Below, one piece after another: positions 24,467 to 33,239 of a stretch of 64,000 nt of DNA. The position numbers and the translations under genes were made by a program. The notes under the pieces were generated by a model. The model was given only the letters and a program-made list of their open reading frames with translations. It was not told the origin of the DNA and did not search any database. Location of the stretch: positions 62,001 through 126,000 of the forward strand of contig NZ_BOMW01000014.1 in NCBI RefSeq assembly GCF_016862395.1, given 5' to 3'. The DNA is from Actinoplanes siamensis (GTDB lineage Bacteria > Actinomycetota > Actinomycetes > Mycobacteriales > Micromonosporaceae). Every line of letters begins with the position of its first letter. Position 1 is the first letter of the stretch.

Positions 24467-25375
24467 ATGCGCAGTGTTCCCGTCCAGCTCGCTCTCGCCG
24501 TCGGCGGCCCCGGGCTGATCTCTCTCGCCGAGGCGGGGGTGGTCGCCGAAGCCGCCGAGCGGGCCGGTGTCGCCGCGATCCGGCTCGCCGACAGGTCCCC
24601 GCACGGGACCGCGCTCGACCCGGCCGTGGTGGCCGCCTACCTGGCCGGGCGCACCTCCGGCGTCGGGTACCTGCCGGTGCTGCCGACCCGCGGGAATCCG
24701 CCGTTCACCGCCGCCCGGCGGCTGTTGTCGTTGGACACCGCGACCGGCGGGCGGTCCGGGGCGGTGTTACGGCCCGCGGACCAGGGCGGCGCCGACCCGG
24801 AGACGCGCTGGATCGAGTACGCCCGGGTGTTGAGCGGCCTGTGGGCGGCGTTCCCGGGCGACGGCCGCCCGGACGGCCCGGTCCTGGTCGCCGACCTCGG
24901 CCCGCTCGGGGTGAGCGCGCTGGCCCCGGTGGCCGACGTGGTGGTGGTCGACCTGACCCACGCCGCCGGCGCCGACGCGGTGCTGACCCAGGCGCTGCGG
25001 CTGGCCGGCCGGGCGCGCGGCGAGGTGGCGCTGCTGGGCCGGGTCAGGGTGGCCCGCAACGGCGCCGGGGCCGGATTCGCCGCCCGGCTGCGCGCCTGGG
25101 TCGACGAGCACCTGCTGGACGGGGTGGAGCTGGCGGTCGACGGTGGCGTGGACGAGATCCTCGCGGCGTTGCGGGCGCTGGCGGCGCGGCCGGTGGCCCC
25201 CGATCTGCGGGCCGCGTTCGAGCTGCGTGCTGCGGCCAGCCCCACCCCCGTTCCGGGGGTTCGCGGTATCGGATCCGGCGTCCGGTCCGGCCTAACGTCT
25301 CGACATGCGAATCCTTCGATCTCTGGGCGCCTTGTTGATCGCCCTGGCCACCGGAGCCTCGGCGCCCTCCGATGA
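24467..25375 (+). CDS. LLM-class oxidoreductase-like protein, reduced
   Basis: 302-aa protein with the start and beta-alpha rhythm of LLM flavin-dependent oxidoreductases (VPVQLALAVGGPGLISLAEAGVVAEAAERAGVAAIRLAD), followed by TSGVGYLPVLPTRGNPPFTAARRLLSLDTATGGRSGAVL, the usual second block. The protein is shorter than normal and the last 40 residues read through the next gene's promoter and start, so the C-terminus may be degenerate. It overlaps the serine hydrolase start by about 70 nt. The ATG at 24467 is chosen over the GTG at 24458. Substrate unknown. Confidence 0.65.
   Translation: MRSVPVQLALAVGGPGLISLAEAGVVAEAAERAGVAAIRLADRSPHGTALDPAVVAAYLAGRTSGVGYLPVLPTRGNPPFTAARRLLSLDTATGGRSGAVLRPADQGGADPETRWIEYARVLSGLWAAFPGDGRPDGPVLVADLGPLGVSALAPVADVVVVDLTHAAGADAVLTQALRLAGRARGEVALLGRVRVARNGAGAGFAARLRAWVDEHLLDGVELAVDGGVDEILAALRALAARPVAPDLRAAFELRAAASPTPVPGVRGIGSGVRSGLTSRHANPSISGRLVDRPGHRSLGALR
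25293..25298 (+). promoter_or_regulatory. -10 box TAACGT of leaderless serine hydrolase
   Basis: TAACGT ends 6 nt before the ATG at 25305; the gene therefore seems to have its own promoter inside the 3' end of the upstream frame. Confidence 0.5.
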
Positions 25376-26432
25376 GCTGCAGCGCGATGCCGACGCCCTG
25401 CACGCCCTCGGCGTCCCCGGGGTGCAGGCCCGTCTCGTCACCGGCGCCGGCCCGGACCGGGTCGTCACCAGCGGCGTGGCCGACCTGCGCACCGGACGGC
25501 CGGTGCCGCCGGACGGCCGGTTCCGCATCGCCAGCACCGGCAAGGCGTTCACCGCTGTCGTCGTGCTGCAGCTGGCCGGCGAGGGTCGGCTGGGCCTGGG
25601 CGACCCGGTGGAGCGCTGGCTGCCCGGCGTCGTGCGCGGCAACGGCAACGACGGACGCCGGATCACCGTACGCCAGCTGCTGCAGCACACCAGCGGCATC
25701 CAGGACGACATCCCGGACCAGACGACCGCCGCCGGCTTCGAGCTGCACCGGTACGACGTCTGGACGCCCCGGCAACTGGTCGCCCGCGCGATGGCCCACC
25801 CGCCGGTCGCGGGGTGGCACTACGCCAACACCGGCTATCTCCTGCTCGACCTGATCGTCGAGCGGGTCACCGGCCGGGCCTGGTACGACGAGGTCGAGCG
25901 CCGGATCGTCCGGCCGCTGGGCCTGACCGCGACCTCCTGGTCGGGGTACTCGCCGGCGCTTCCGGAGCCGCACGCCCGCGCCTACCAGCCGTTCGAGGGC
26001 GGCGCGCCGGTCGACGTCACCGAGCAGGTGGTCGCCGACACCGGCTCGGCGATCGTCTCCACCACCCGGGACGTCACCACGTTCTTCCGGGCGCTGTTCG
26101 GCGGCCGGCTGCTGCGCCCGGCGCAGCTCGCCGAGATGACCCGCACCGTCCCGGTCGCGCCGGAGCTGGACGCGCTCCTGCCGGGCGCCCGGTACGGCCT
26201 GGGCATCTTCCAGCGCCCGCTGCCCTGCGGCGGCATGTACTACAGCCACCCCGGCGGCTGGGGCGGCTACCTCACCGACAACGGCGTCACGGCCGACGGC
26301 CGGCGCGGCGTGGTGGTGTCGGCCAGCGGGGTGGCCGGCGACGATCCGCTCCGCCAGCAGCGCGCGGCCGACGCCCTGGTCGAAGGGGCGCTGTGCGGCG
26401 CGGTCACGGGCCGGGCCGGCTCCGGCCGGTGA
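25305..26432 (+). CDS. Secreted serine hydrolase of the beta-lactamase/DD-peptidase family
   Basis: 375-aa class-C-beta-lactamase-like serine hydrolase. A short signal peptide (MRILRSLGALLIALATGASA) suggests export. The active-site motifs are S77-T-G-K80, Y173-A-N175 and the HPGGWGG motif near residue 315 replacing KTG. Members act as D,D-carboxypeptidases, D-aminopeptidases or esterases; true beta-lactamase activity cannot be inferred. It follows the LLM-like gene with overlap but has its own -10 box. Confidence 0.87.
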   Translation: MRILRSLGALLIALATGASAPSDELQRDADALHALGVPGVQARLVTGAGPDRVVTSGVADLRTGRPVPPDGRFRIASTGKAFTAVVVLQLAGEGRLGLGDPVERWLPGVVRGNGNDGRRITVRQLLQHTSGIQDDIPDQTTAAGFELHRYDVWTPRQLVARAMAHPPVAGWHYANTGYLLLDLIVERVTGRAWYDEVERRIVRPLGLTATSWSGYSPALPEPHARAYQPFEGGAPVDVTEQVVADTGSAIVSTTRDVTTFFRALFGGRLLRPAQLAEMTRTVPVAPELDALLPGARYGLGIFQRPLPCGGMYYSHPGGWGGYLTDNGVTADGRRGVVVSASGVAGDDPLRQQRAADALVEGALCGAVTGRAGSGR

Positions 26433-26551
26433 GGCCGGCGGGAGGGGAGCGCCAGGGCCTGACGACCTGGTGCCGGTTCGCCGAGTGGCCGGCGCGGGTG
26501 CGGGCCGCGGCCTACGCTGATGGCGGTCGGCGGGCAACGCTCGGGGGCTTC

Positions 26552-26920
26552 ATGACACTGCTGGTGGTGGCCGAGGATCACGACGACATTCGGATGGTCA
26601 TGGCACGGGTGCTGAGCCGCGCCGGGTACACGGTGGTCGAGGCCGGGGACGGGGCGGCGGCCCTGGCGGCGGTCCGGGAGCACGCGCCCGCCGCGGTGGT
26701 CAGCGACATCGACATGCCGGTGATCTCGGGCGTCGACCTGTGCCTGGCGATCCGCTCCGACCCGGCGACCAGCCAGCTCCCGGTGATCTTCGTGAGCGGC
26801 AGCCTCACCCCGGGGGACGAGCGCCCGGCCCGCGCCGGCGCGACGGCGGTCGTCACCAAGCCGTTCACCCCGCAGCGGCTGGTGGAGTGCGTGCGGGAGG
26901 TTCTGGCGCGGCACGGATAG
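26552..26920 (+). CDS. Single-domain (CheY-like) response regulator
   Basis: 122-aa stand-alone receiver domain. The acidic pocket is E10-D11-H-D-D near the N-terminus, the phosphoacceptor aspartate is in AVVSDIDMPVISGVD at about residue 55, the conserved Ser/Thr is in IFVSGS and the lysine in VVTKPFTPQRL. No output domain follows. Candidate partners are the hybrid kinase or chemotaxis system, but none is adjacent except the decayed histidine kinase on the opposite strand, so it may be an orphan. The start at ATG 26552 is the only sensible one. Confidence 0.88.
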   Translation: MTLLVVAEDHDDIRMVMARVLSRAGYTVVEAGDGAAALAAVREHAPAAVVSDIDMPVISGVDLCLAIRSDPATSQLPVIFVSGSLTPGDERPARAGATAVVTKPFTPQRLVECVREVLARHG

Positions 26921-26924
26921 GGTC

Positions 26925-27107
26925 GGCAACGGCCGCGCCGGCAGGCGTACGGGCACCGTCGTCCCCGGCGCTGGGCAGGCTCGAAACGGATCGTCCCGTG
27001 GTGGCGCTCGACGACGGCCCGGCTGATCGTCAGGCCCCGGCCGGCGCGGGCAGGCGGTGCTCCCGGGGGCGCGACCAGCGGCAGAAGCGGGCGGACGCCC
27101 GCCGCTG
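26925..27107 (-). pseudogene. C-terminal fragment of a sensor histidine kinase, frameshifted
   Basis: Three minus-strand frames in succession spell the end of a HATPase domain: SARFCRWSRPREHRLP, then GRGLTISRAVVERHHGTIRFEP (the G2 box and following strand), then GTTVPVRLPA, the usual last strand. Each piece needs a different frame, so the fragment holds at least two frameshifts. No kinase core is found upstream, where the ROK gene lies. It is a relic between the CheY-like gene and the ROK regulator. Confidence 0.6.
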
Positions 27108-27151
27108 ATCGCCCGTCCACAGTGGTGCGCGGCGCGTCTTCGGCCGACGGG

Positions 27152-28327
27152 TCACAGCGACAGCAGTTCGGAGACCTGCGGGGCGTACGTCGTGTGCAGC
27201 ACCAGCGCCGCCGCGCCGACCACCGCGGCGTCCGCGCCCAGCGGGGAGACCTCGACCCGGACGGTCCGGATGTTGCGGGCCAGCGGTCGGCTCTCCAGCG
27301 CGTGCGCGGCGGCGTCGCGGAACCGCTCCTCGAAGTGGCGCAGGCCGTGGCCGCCGAGCACGACCAGGTCGATGTCGAGGATGTTGGCGACGTTGACCAC
27401 CGCGGTGGCCAGGTGGCCGGCGGCCGTCTCGATCACCTCGACCACCTCGGGGTCGCCGGCGACCGCGGCCTGCCGCACGGCGTCGTAGCTCTCCAGCCCG
27501 GTGGCCGTGACCAGCGCCTTCGGGCTGATCAGGCTCTCCAGGCAGCCGCGGTTGCCGCAATAGCACTCCGGGCCGTCGAACTGCACCGACTGGTGGCCGA
27601 ACTCGGCGGCGTTCATCGAGCCACCGCGATAGACCTGCTGGTTGAGGAACAGGCCGCCACCGACGCCGGCGCCGAAGAAGAAGTAGGCGAAGTCGGCCAC
27701 GCCGCGGCCGGCGCCGGCCCAGCACTCGCCGATCGCCGCCGCCGTGGCGTCGTTGTCCAGGGTCACCGGCAGGCCGGTGGCCTCGGCCAGCATGTCCTTG
27801 AGCGGCACCCGGGTCCAGCCCATCAGCTGTGGCGGGCCGACCAGCGTGCCGAGCGTCTGATCTATCGGGCCGGGGGTGGCCAGGCCCAGACCGAGCACCC
27901 GTTTCCGGCTCACCCCGGCGATGGCCAGCACCTCGTCGACCAGCCCGGCGACCGCCGTGGCGATGGCGGCCGGGGAGGCGCCCGGCCGGACCGGCTGCTG
28001 CAGCCTGGCCAGCGGGTGCCCCAGCAGGTCGGCCACCACGCAGGAGAGCTGGACCGGGTCGAAGTGCACGCCGACGGCCAGGCCGGCCTGGGCGTTGACC
28101 CGTAGCAGGGTGCGCGGCTTTCCACCGTTCGACACCGTGGCGCCGTCCTCCCGGACGATGCCCTCGGTGATCAACCGGCGCACGATGCTGGACACGGTCT
28201 GCGGGGTGAGACCCGTCAGCTCCGCGATCTCCACCCGGCTGATGCCGTTGGCCAGCTGTATCTGGTCGAGCACGACAGCTCGGTTGTATTGGCCAACTTT
28301 GGGCAGGTTTGTTCCTGTTCGCCGCAC
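27152..28327 (-). CDS. ROK-family transcriptional repressor (XylR/NagC type)
   Basis: 391-aa ROK repressor: an N-terminal winged HTH (about residues 15-70, SRVEIAELTGLTPQTVSSIVRRL) fused to a sugar-kinase-like domain with the ROK zinc motif ECYCGNRGCLES near residue 255 and a G-rich sugar/phosphate loop FFGAGVGGG. It is divergent from the mmsA-mmsB-chvE transporter with 145 nt between starts, and a dyad operator overlaps the transporter promoter, so it most likely represses uptake until a sugar binds. The inducer, perhaps xylose or another pentose, is inferred only from the transporter family. Confidence 0.9.
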   Translation of the reverse strand: MRRTGTNLPKVGQYNRAVVLDQIQLANGISRVEIAELTGLTPQTVSSIVRRLITEGIVREDGATVSNGGKPRTLLRVNAQAGLAVGVHFDPVQLSCVVADLLGHPLARLQQPVRPGASPAAIATAVAGLVDEVLAIAGVSRKRVLGLGLATPGPIDQTLGTLVGPPQLMGWTRVPLKDMLAEATGLPVTLDNDATAAAIGECWAGAGRGVADFAYFFFGAGVGGGLFLNQQVYRGGSMNAAEFGHQSVQFDGPECYCGNRGCLESLISPKALVTATGLESYDAVRQAAVAGDPEVVEVIETAAGHLATAVVNVANILDIDLVVLGGHGLRHFEERFRDAAAHALESRPLARNIRTVRVEVSPLGADAAVVGAAALVLHTTYAPQVSELLSL

Positions 28328-28385
28328 CGGAGAAGTGCCCTCCCGGTCGTTACCTGATCGATGCCGACCATGATGCCACCCCCGG

Positions 28386-28415
28386 TTGACTTAGTAAATA
28401 AATAAGATTTACAGT
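28386..28415 (+). promoter_or_regulatory. Sugar-transporter promoter with embedded ROK-type operator
   Basis: TTGACT (28386-28391) and TACAGT (28410-28415) form a promoter with an 18-nt spacer. Inside the spacer lies the dyad GTAAAT-N7-ATTTAC (28394-28399/28407-28412), AT-rich and the shape of ROK/XylR operators. Repressor bound here would block polymerase directly. Confidence 0.65.
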
Positions 28416-28472
28416 CTGGAAACGCTGGCGTCATGCATGAAGATCTCTGTAAAAGACCTGTTGGGAGGCGGT

Positions 28473-30020
28473 ATGAGCACTGCTCCGCCACTGCTGGAGA
28501 TGCGGTCGATCACCAAGACCTTCCCCGGCGTCAAGGCCCTCTCCGAAGTGCAGCTGACGGTACGCGACGGAGAGATCCACGCGATCTGCGGGGAGAACGG
28601 CGCTGGGAAGTCGACCTTGATGAAGGTGCTCAGCGGCGTCTACCCGTACGGGTCGTACGACGGCTCGATCATCTATCGGGGCGCCGAGGCGAAGTTCGCC
28701 GACATCCGGGCCAGTGAGAACGCCGGAATCGTGATCATTCACCAGGAACTGGCACTGGTTCCCGGGATGTCGATCACGGAGAACATCTTCCTGGGCAACG
28801 AGCCGCGGCGGTTCGGTCGCATCGACTGGAAGGCCGCGAACAGCAAGGCCCTGGAACTGATGGCCATGGTCGGGCTCAAGGAGGACCCGGACACCCTGAT
28901 CAAGGACATCGGGGTGGGCAAGCAGCAGCTCGTCGAGATCGCCAAGGCGTTCGCGAAGGACGTGCGGCTGCTGATCCTCGACGAGCCGACCGCGGCGCTC
29001 AACGAGAACGACTCGCAGCACCTGCTGGACCTGCTGCGTGGCTTCAAGGAGCGCGGCATCACCTCGATCATGATCTCGCACAAGCTGAACGAGATCGAGG
29101 CGATCGCGGACTCGATCACCATCCTGCGCGACGGCCGGACGATCGAGACGATCGACGTCAAGGGTGAGGGCGCCGACGAGGACCGGATCGTGCGCGGGAT
29201 GGTCGGCCGTGACCTGGGCAGCCGGTTCCCGGACCACGTGCCGGACATCGGTGAGGTGTTCTTCGAGGTGCGGAACTGGACGATCCGGCACCCGATCTCC
29301 GCCGAGCGTCTGGTCTGCAAGAACTCGAGCTTCACCGTGCGGCGCGGGGAGATCGTCGGGTTCGCCGGCCTGATGGGCGCCGGGCGCACCGAGCTGGCGA
29401 TGAGCCTGTTCGGCCGCTCCTACGGCGTCTACGAGAGCGGGCAGATCTTCAAGGACGGCAAGGAGATCCAGCTCAAGTCCGTCACCGACGCGATCGCGAA
29501 CGGCCTGGCGTACGTGAGCGAGGACCGCAAGGCGGTCGGCCTGAACCTGCTCGACGACATCAAGACCTCTGTCGTCGCGGCGAAGCTCTCGAAGATCACC
29601 CGGCACGGCGTGCTCGACGAGGCGGCCGAGTACCGCCAGGCCGAGGCGTACCGCAAGAGCCTGCGGATCAAGACGCCCACCGTCGACGAGGGCGTCACCA
29701 AGCTCTCCGGCGGCAATCAGCAGAAGGTCGTCCTGGCGAAGTGGATGTTCACCGACCCGGACCTGCTGATTCTGGACGAGCCGACGCGCGGTATCGACGT
29801 CGGTGCGAAGTACGAGATCTACGGGATCATCCAGGAGCTCGCGTCCGAGGGCCGCGGGGTCGTGGTGATCTCCTCCGAGCTGCCCGAGCTGATCGGGCTC
29901 TGCGACCGGATCTACACGGTCTTCGAAGGCGCGATCACCGGCGAGATCTCGCGGCGTGACGCCAACCCGGAAACCCTCATGAAGCAGATGACCTCCACGA
30001 AGAAGCTGGCCACGTCATGA
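28473..30020 (+). CDS. mmsA: Multiple-sugar ABC transporter, duplicated ATPase (MmsA/XylG type)
   Basis: ATP-binding protein of a CUT2-class sugar importer, 515 aa with two ABC domains. The first has Walker [10 protein letters not shown], a signature near [14 protein letters not shown] and Walker [12 protein letters not shown]; the second has a degenerate Walker A (GLMGAGRTE), [14 protein letters not shown] and [12 protein letters not shown], as usual in this class. The ATG at 28473 has GGGAGG; an earlier ATG at 28437 is less well placed. It is the first gene of mmsA-mmsB-chvE; its stop overlaps the permease start by 4 nt. Confidence 0.93.
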   Translation: MSTAPPLLEMRSITKTFPGVKALSEVQLTVRDGEIHAICGENGAGKSTLMKVLSGVYPYGSYDGSIIYRGAEAKFADIRASENAGIVIIHQELALVPGMSITENIFLGNEPRRFGRIDWKAANSKALELMAMVGLKEDPDTLIKDIGVGKQQLVEIAKAFAKDVRLLILDEPTAALNENDSQHLLDLLRGFKERGITSIMISHKLNEIEAIADSITILRDGRTIETIDVKGEGADEDRIVRGMVGRDLGSRFPDHVPDIGEVFFEVRNWTIRHPISAERLVCKNSSFTVRRGEIVGFAGLMGAGRTELAMSLFGRSYGVYESGQIFKDGKEIQLKSVTDAIANGLAYVSEDRKAVGLNLLDDIKTSVVAAKLSKITRHGVLDEAAEYRQAEAYRKSLRIKTPTVDEGVTKLSGGNQQKVVLAKWMFTDPDLLILDEPTRGIDVGAKYEIYGIIQELASEGRGVVVISSELPELIGLCDRIYTVFEGAITGEISRRDANPETLMKQMTSTKKLATS

Positions 30021-31315
30021 GTCGGATGAAAGAACTACAGAAAAACCTGTTCGGGGGTACGACCTCGAACGCCCGCCAGTTCGGGATGATCTTCACGCTG
30101 GTGGCGATCATCGTGTTCTTCCAGATCCAGACCGGCGGGCTCACCCTGCAGTCGGGCAACCTGATCGCCCTGACCCAGCAGTACGCGTACATCTCGGTCC
30201 TGTCCATCGGCATGCTGATGGTGATCGTGGCCGGCCACATCGACCTGTCGGTCGGCTCGGTCGCCGCGTTCGTCGGCATCGTGGTGGCCAAGGCGGTCAC
30301 CGAGCACGACCTGCCGTGGCCGCTCGGCATCCTGCTCGGCCTGGTCGTCGGCGCGCTGATCGGCGCGTGGCAGGGCTTCTGGGTGGCGTACGTCGGGATC
30401 CCGGCCTTCATCGTCACGCTCGCCGGCATGCTGCTGTTCCGTGGCGGCAACCAGTACATCGGCAACGCCGACACGGTGCCGGTGCCGGAGGGCTTCCGTG
30501 ACATCGGCGCCGGGTACCTGCCCGAGGTCGGGCCGAGCACCGGGTACAACAACCTGACGCTGCTGCTCGGCCTGCTGGCCTGCGCCGCCGTGGTCTGGCG
30601 GGAGCTGCGCGCCCGACAGGTGCGTACCCAGATGGAGGGCGCCGAGCCCGCGCCACTGTGGATCGCGGTCCTGCGCATGGTCGTGATGATCGCGGTGATC
30701 GTCTTCGTCACGCTGCGCTTCGCCGGCGGCCGGGTCGGCACCAGCTTCCCGATCTCCGGCATCATCCTCGCCGTGCTGGTCCTGGCGTACTCGTTCTACA
30801 CCCGGAACACCGCCGGCGGCCGGCACATCTACGCGGTCGGCGGCAACGCCCGGGCCGCCGAGCTGTCCGGCGTGAAACTGCGCCGGGTGAACTTCTTCGT
30901 CATGATGAACATGTCGATCCTGGCTGCGCTGGCCGGCATGATCTTCGTGGCCCGCTCCGCGGCCTCCGGTCCGCAGGACGGACTCAGCTGGGAACTCGAT
31001 GCGATCGCCGCGGTCTTCATCGGCGGCGCGGCGGTCTCCGGCGGTCTGGGAACGATCGGCGGCTCCATCGTCGGCGGTCTCGTCATGGCCGTGCTCAACA
31101 ACGGTCTGCAACTCACCGGCACCGGCTCCGACATGGTCCAGATCATCAAGGGTCTGTTCCTGCTCGGCGCCGTCGCCCTCGATGTGTACAACAAGAAGCA
31201 GGGTCGTTTCTCGATCATCGGTTCTCTGACGCGCTCCAACCGCTCCAGGCATGAGGCGGCGGCCGGCGAGTCAGTCGAGGCGAACGTCGTGAAGCAGCCT
31301 GCGGCCCGCTCCTGA
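30017..31315 (+). CDS. mmsB: Multiple-sugar ABC transporter permease (MmsB/XylH type)
   Basis: 432-aa CUT2 permease with about ten membrane helices. Family signatures include [36 protein letters not shown] and [19 protein letters not shown]. The DLSVGS loop couples to the ATPase. A longer periplasmic/loop region (about residues 150-215) distinguishes this MmsB/GguB branch from ribose permeases. The start overlaps mmsA by 4 nt (ATGA) and the binding-protein gene follows 17 nt after the stop. Confidence 0.93.
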   Translation: MSRMKELQKNLFGGTTSNARQFGMIFTLVAIIVFFQIQTGGLTLQSGNLIALTQQYAYISVLSIGMLMVIVAGHIDLSVGSVAAFVGIVVAKAVTEHDLPWPLGILLGLVVGALIGAWQGFWVAYVGIPAFIVTLAGMLLFRGGNQYIGNADTVPVPEGFRDIGAGYLPEVGPSTGYNNLTLLLGLLACAAVVWRELRARQVRTQMEGAEPAPLWIAVLRMVVMIAVIVFVTLRFAGGRVGTSFPISGIILAVLVLAYSFYTRNTAGGRHIYAVGGNARAAELSGVKLRRVNFFVMMNMSILAALAGMIFVARSAASGPQDGLSWELDAIAAVFIGGAAVSGGLGTIGGSIVGGLVMAVLNNGLQLTGTGSDMVQIIKGLFLLGAVALDVYNKKQGRFSIIGSLTRSNRSRHEAAAGESVEANVVKQPAARS

Positions 31316-31332
31316 GAAGGGTTTGAACCTCC

Positions 31333-32445
31333 ATGCGACGTAGTTTTCTGATCAAGAGCGTGGCCGTCGGTGCGGCCGTTGCGCTCGCGCTTACCGGCTG
31401 CTCGAACGACCGTGAGGGCACCTCCTCCGGCGACTCCGGTTCCGGCGACGCCAAGGGCTTCGCCAAGGACGGCCTGATCGGGGTCGCCCTGCCGTCGAAG
31501 ACCTCGGAGAACTGGGTGCTCGCGGGTGACCTGTTCACCAACGGCCTCAAGGAGGCCGGCTTCAAGTCCGACGTGCAGTACGCCGGCGCGTCCACCACGG
31601 TGGCCGACCAGCAGGCCCAGATCACCGCGATGGTGACCAAGGGCGCCAAGGTGATCGTCATCGGCGCGACCGACGCCGCGCAGCTGTCGACCCAGGTCGC
31701 CGCGGCCCACCAGGCCGGCGCGAAGGTCATCGCGTACGACCGCCTGATCACCAACACCCCGGACGTGGACTACTACATCGCGTTCGACAACTTCAAGGTC
31801 GGCCAGATGCAGGGCCAGGCCCTGCTGGACGGCATGAAGGCGAAGAAGCCGACCGGCCCGTGGACCGTCGAGCTGTTCTCCGGCTCGCCGGACGACAACA
31901 ACGCCGGTGTGTTCTTCAACGGCGCGATGGACGTGCTCAAGCCCGCCATCGACAAGGGTGACGTCGTCGTCGGCTCCGGCCAGAAGGACGTCAAGCAGAC
32001 CGCGATCCAGGGCTGGAAGGCCGAGGGCGCGCAGAGCCGCATGGACTCGCTGCTGAACTCCACCTACAACGGTGGCAAGACCCTGGACGGCGTGCTGTCC
32101 CCGAACGACACCCTGGCCCGGGCCATCATCACCTCGGTCAAGGGCGCCGGCAAGCCGATCCCGGTCGTCACCGGCCAGGACTCCGAGGTCGAGTCGGTCA
32201 AGTCGATCATGGCCGGCGAGCAGTACTCGACGATCAACAAGGACACCCGCAAGCTGGTGGCCGAGACCATCACCATGGTGAAGTCCCTGCAGGCCGGCAC
32301 CGAGCCGCAGGTCAACGACACCAAGTCGTACAACAACGGCAGCAAGGTCGTCCCGGCGTACCTGCTCCCGCCGGTCATCGTCACCAAGGCGACCGCCGCC
32401 GAGGCCTACGCCAACGACCCGAAGCTGTCGGCGCTCACCAAGTAA
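31333..32445 (+). CDS. chvE: Sugar-binding lipoprotein (ChvE type)
   Basis: 370-aa periplasmic-binding-protein fold anchored as a lipoprotein: lipobox ALTGC23 after a positively charged signal peptide. The mature part reads like the multiple-monosaccharide binding protein ChvE (IGVALPSKTSENW, AGASTTVADQQAQITAM, VIAYDRLITNTPDVDYY). It delivers sugars such as xylose, glucose or arabinose in relatives; the specific ligand is not readable. It is the last and usually most expressed gene of the operon, ended by a 14-bp-stem terminator. Confidence 0.92.
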   Translation: MRRSFLIKSVAVGAAVALALTGCSNDREGTSSGDSGSGDAKGFAKDGLIGVALPSKTSENWVLAGDLFTNGLKEAGFKSDVQYAGASTTVADQQAQITAMVTKGAKVIVIGATDAAQLSTQVAAAHQAGAKVIAYDRLITNTPDVDYYIAFDNFKVGQMQGQALLDGMKAKKPTGPWTVELFSGSPDDNNAGVFFNGAMDVLKPAIDKGDVVVGSGQKDVKQTAIQGWKAEGAQSRMDSLLNSTYNGGKTLDGVLSPNDTLARAIITSVKGAGKPIPVVTGQDSEVESVKSIMAGEQYSTINKDTRKLVAETITMVKSLQAGTEPQVNDTKSYNNGSKVVPAYLLPPVIVTKATAAEAYANDPKLSALTK

Positions 32446-32461
32446 GCGACATCAGCTGAAC

Positions 32462-32493
32462 GCGGGTGCCCCCGGATCTCCGGGGGCACCCGC
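32462..32493. terminator. Terminator of the sugar transporter operon
   Basis: 14-bp perfect stem (32462-32475 with 32480-32493) and ATCT loop, 17 nt after the chvE-type gene and in front of the convergent SprT-like gene. Confidence 0.85.
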
Positions 32494-32522
32494 TTCGCTT
32501 CGTCCAGGAATTCCGGGCGGCG

Positions 32523-33197
32523 TCACAGCGGTTCGACCAGGGTGAACGGAGCGCCGAGCGTGCCCAGCCCGGTCTCCACCTGGTAGCGGGTGCGGCCCTG
32601 CTTGACGATGGTGCCGGTGAGGCCGGCGTACTTCCCGGTGCCCTTGAGCCGGACCCGGTCGCCGACCCGCGGCCGGGCCCGCGCCGGCGCGCCGTCGGAG
32701 CCCTGCAGACGGACCAGCTCGGCGGCGAAAGCCGGGTGCAGCGCAGCCGGCTGGCCGCGGTAGGTCCAGGCGAAGACCGCGAACCTGGCGAAACGCGGCG
32801 AGCACCGGCGGCAGGACTTCACCCGGATCGGCCGGCGATGGGCCGACGTGCGGTGCCCGGCCCGGCAGACGCCGACCCAGGCGCCCTCCACCTTGGGCGC
32901 CTCCTCCGGGACACACCGCCGGCCGGAGCAGCCGATCCGGATCGCCGTGGCCCGCCACACCGCGTCGTGGCCGTGAGCCGCGCCGGCCAGCGCGTGCGCG
33001 ATCTCGTGCAGGACCGTCTCGGTGACCTGCGCCGGGGAGTACAGCGCGATCAGCGGGCGGGAGAGGCCGATCTCCCTGCGGTCCGGGCGGCAGACGCCGG
33101 CTCTGGTCTTGGCGTCGTCGAAGGTCAGCCGCCATCCGGTGAGCTCGTGCCGGGCCATCAGGGCCGTGGCGAGCCGCTCTGCTTCTGTCAGGTCCAA
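32523..33197 (-). CDS. SprT-like zinc metalloprotease-domain protein
   Basis: 224-aa protein with a SprT-like domain: H64-E-I-A-H68 in the helix TVLHEIAHALAG, followed by HGHDAVWRATAIRIG with the third ligand histidine. The central part has cysteine pairs (CRAGH...CRRC) that may bind zinc. A C-terminal KOW/SH3-like stretch (VGDRVRLKGTGKYAGLTGTIVKQGRTRYQVE) may bind nucleic acid or protein. SprT/Spartan proteins in eukaryotes cleave DNA-protein crosslinks; the bacterial role is not settled. Confidence 0.82.
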   Translation of the reverse strand: MDLTEAERLATALMARHELTGWRLTFDDAKTRAGVCRPDRREIGLSRPLIALYSPAQVTETVLHEIAHALAGAAHGHDAVWRATAIRIGCSGRRCVPEEAPKVEGAWVGVCRAGHRTSAHRRPIRVKSCRRCSPRFARFAVFAWTYRGQPAALHPAFAAELVRLQGSDGAPARARPRVGDRVRLKGTGKYAGLTGTIVKQGRTRYQVETGLGTLGAPFTLVEPL

Positions 33198-33239
33198 CCG
33201 TGCTGCTCCTCCTCGTCACCTCCCATGATGACGGGTCGC

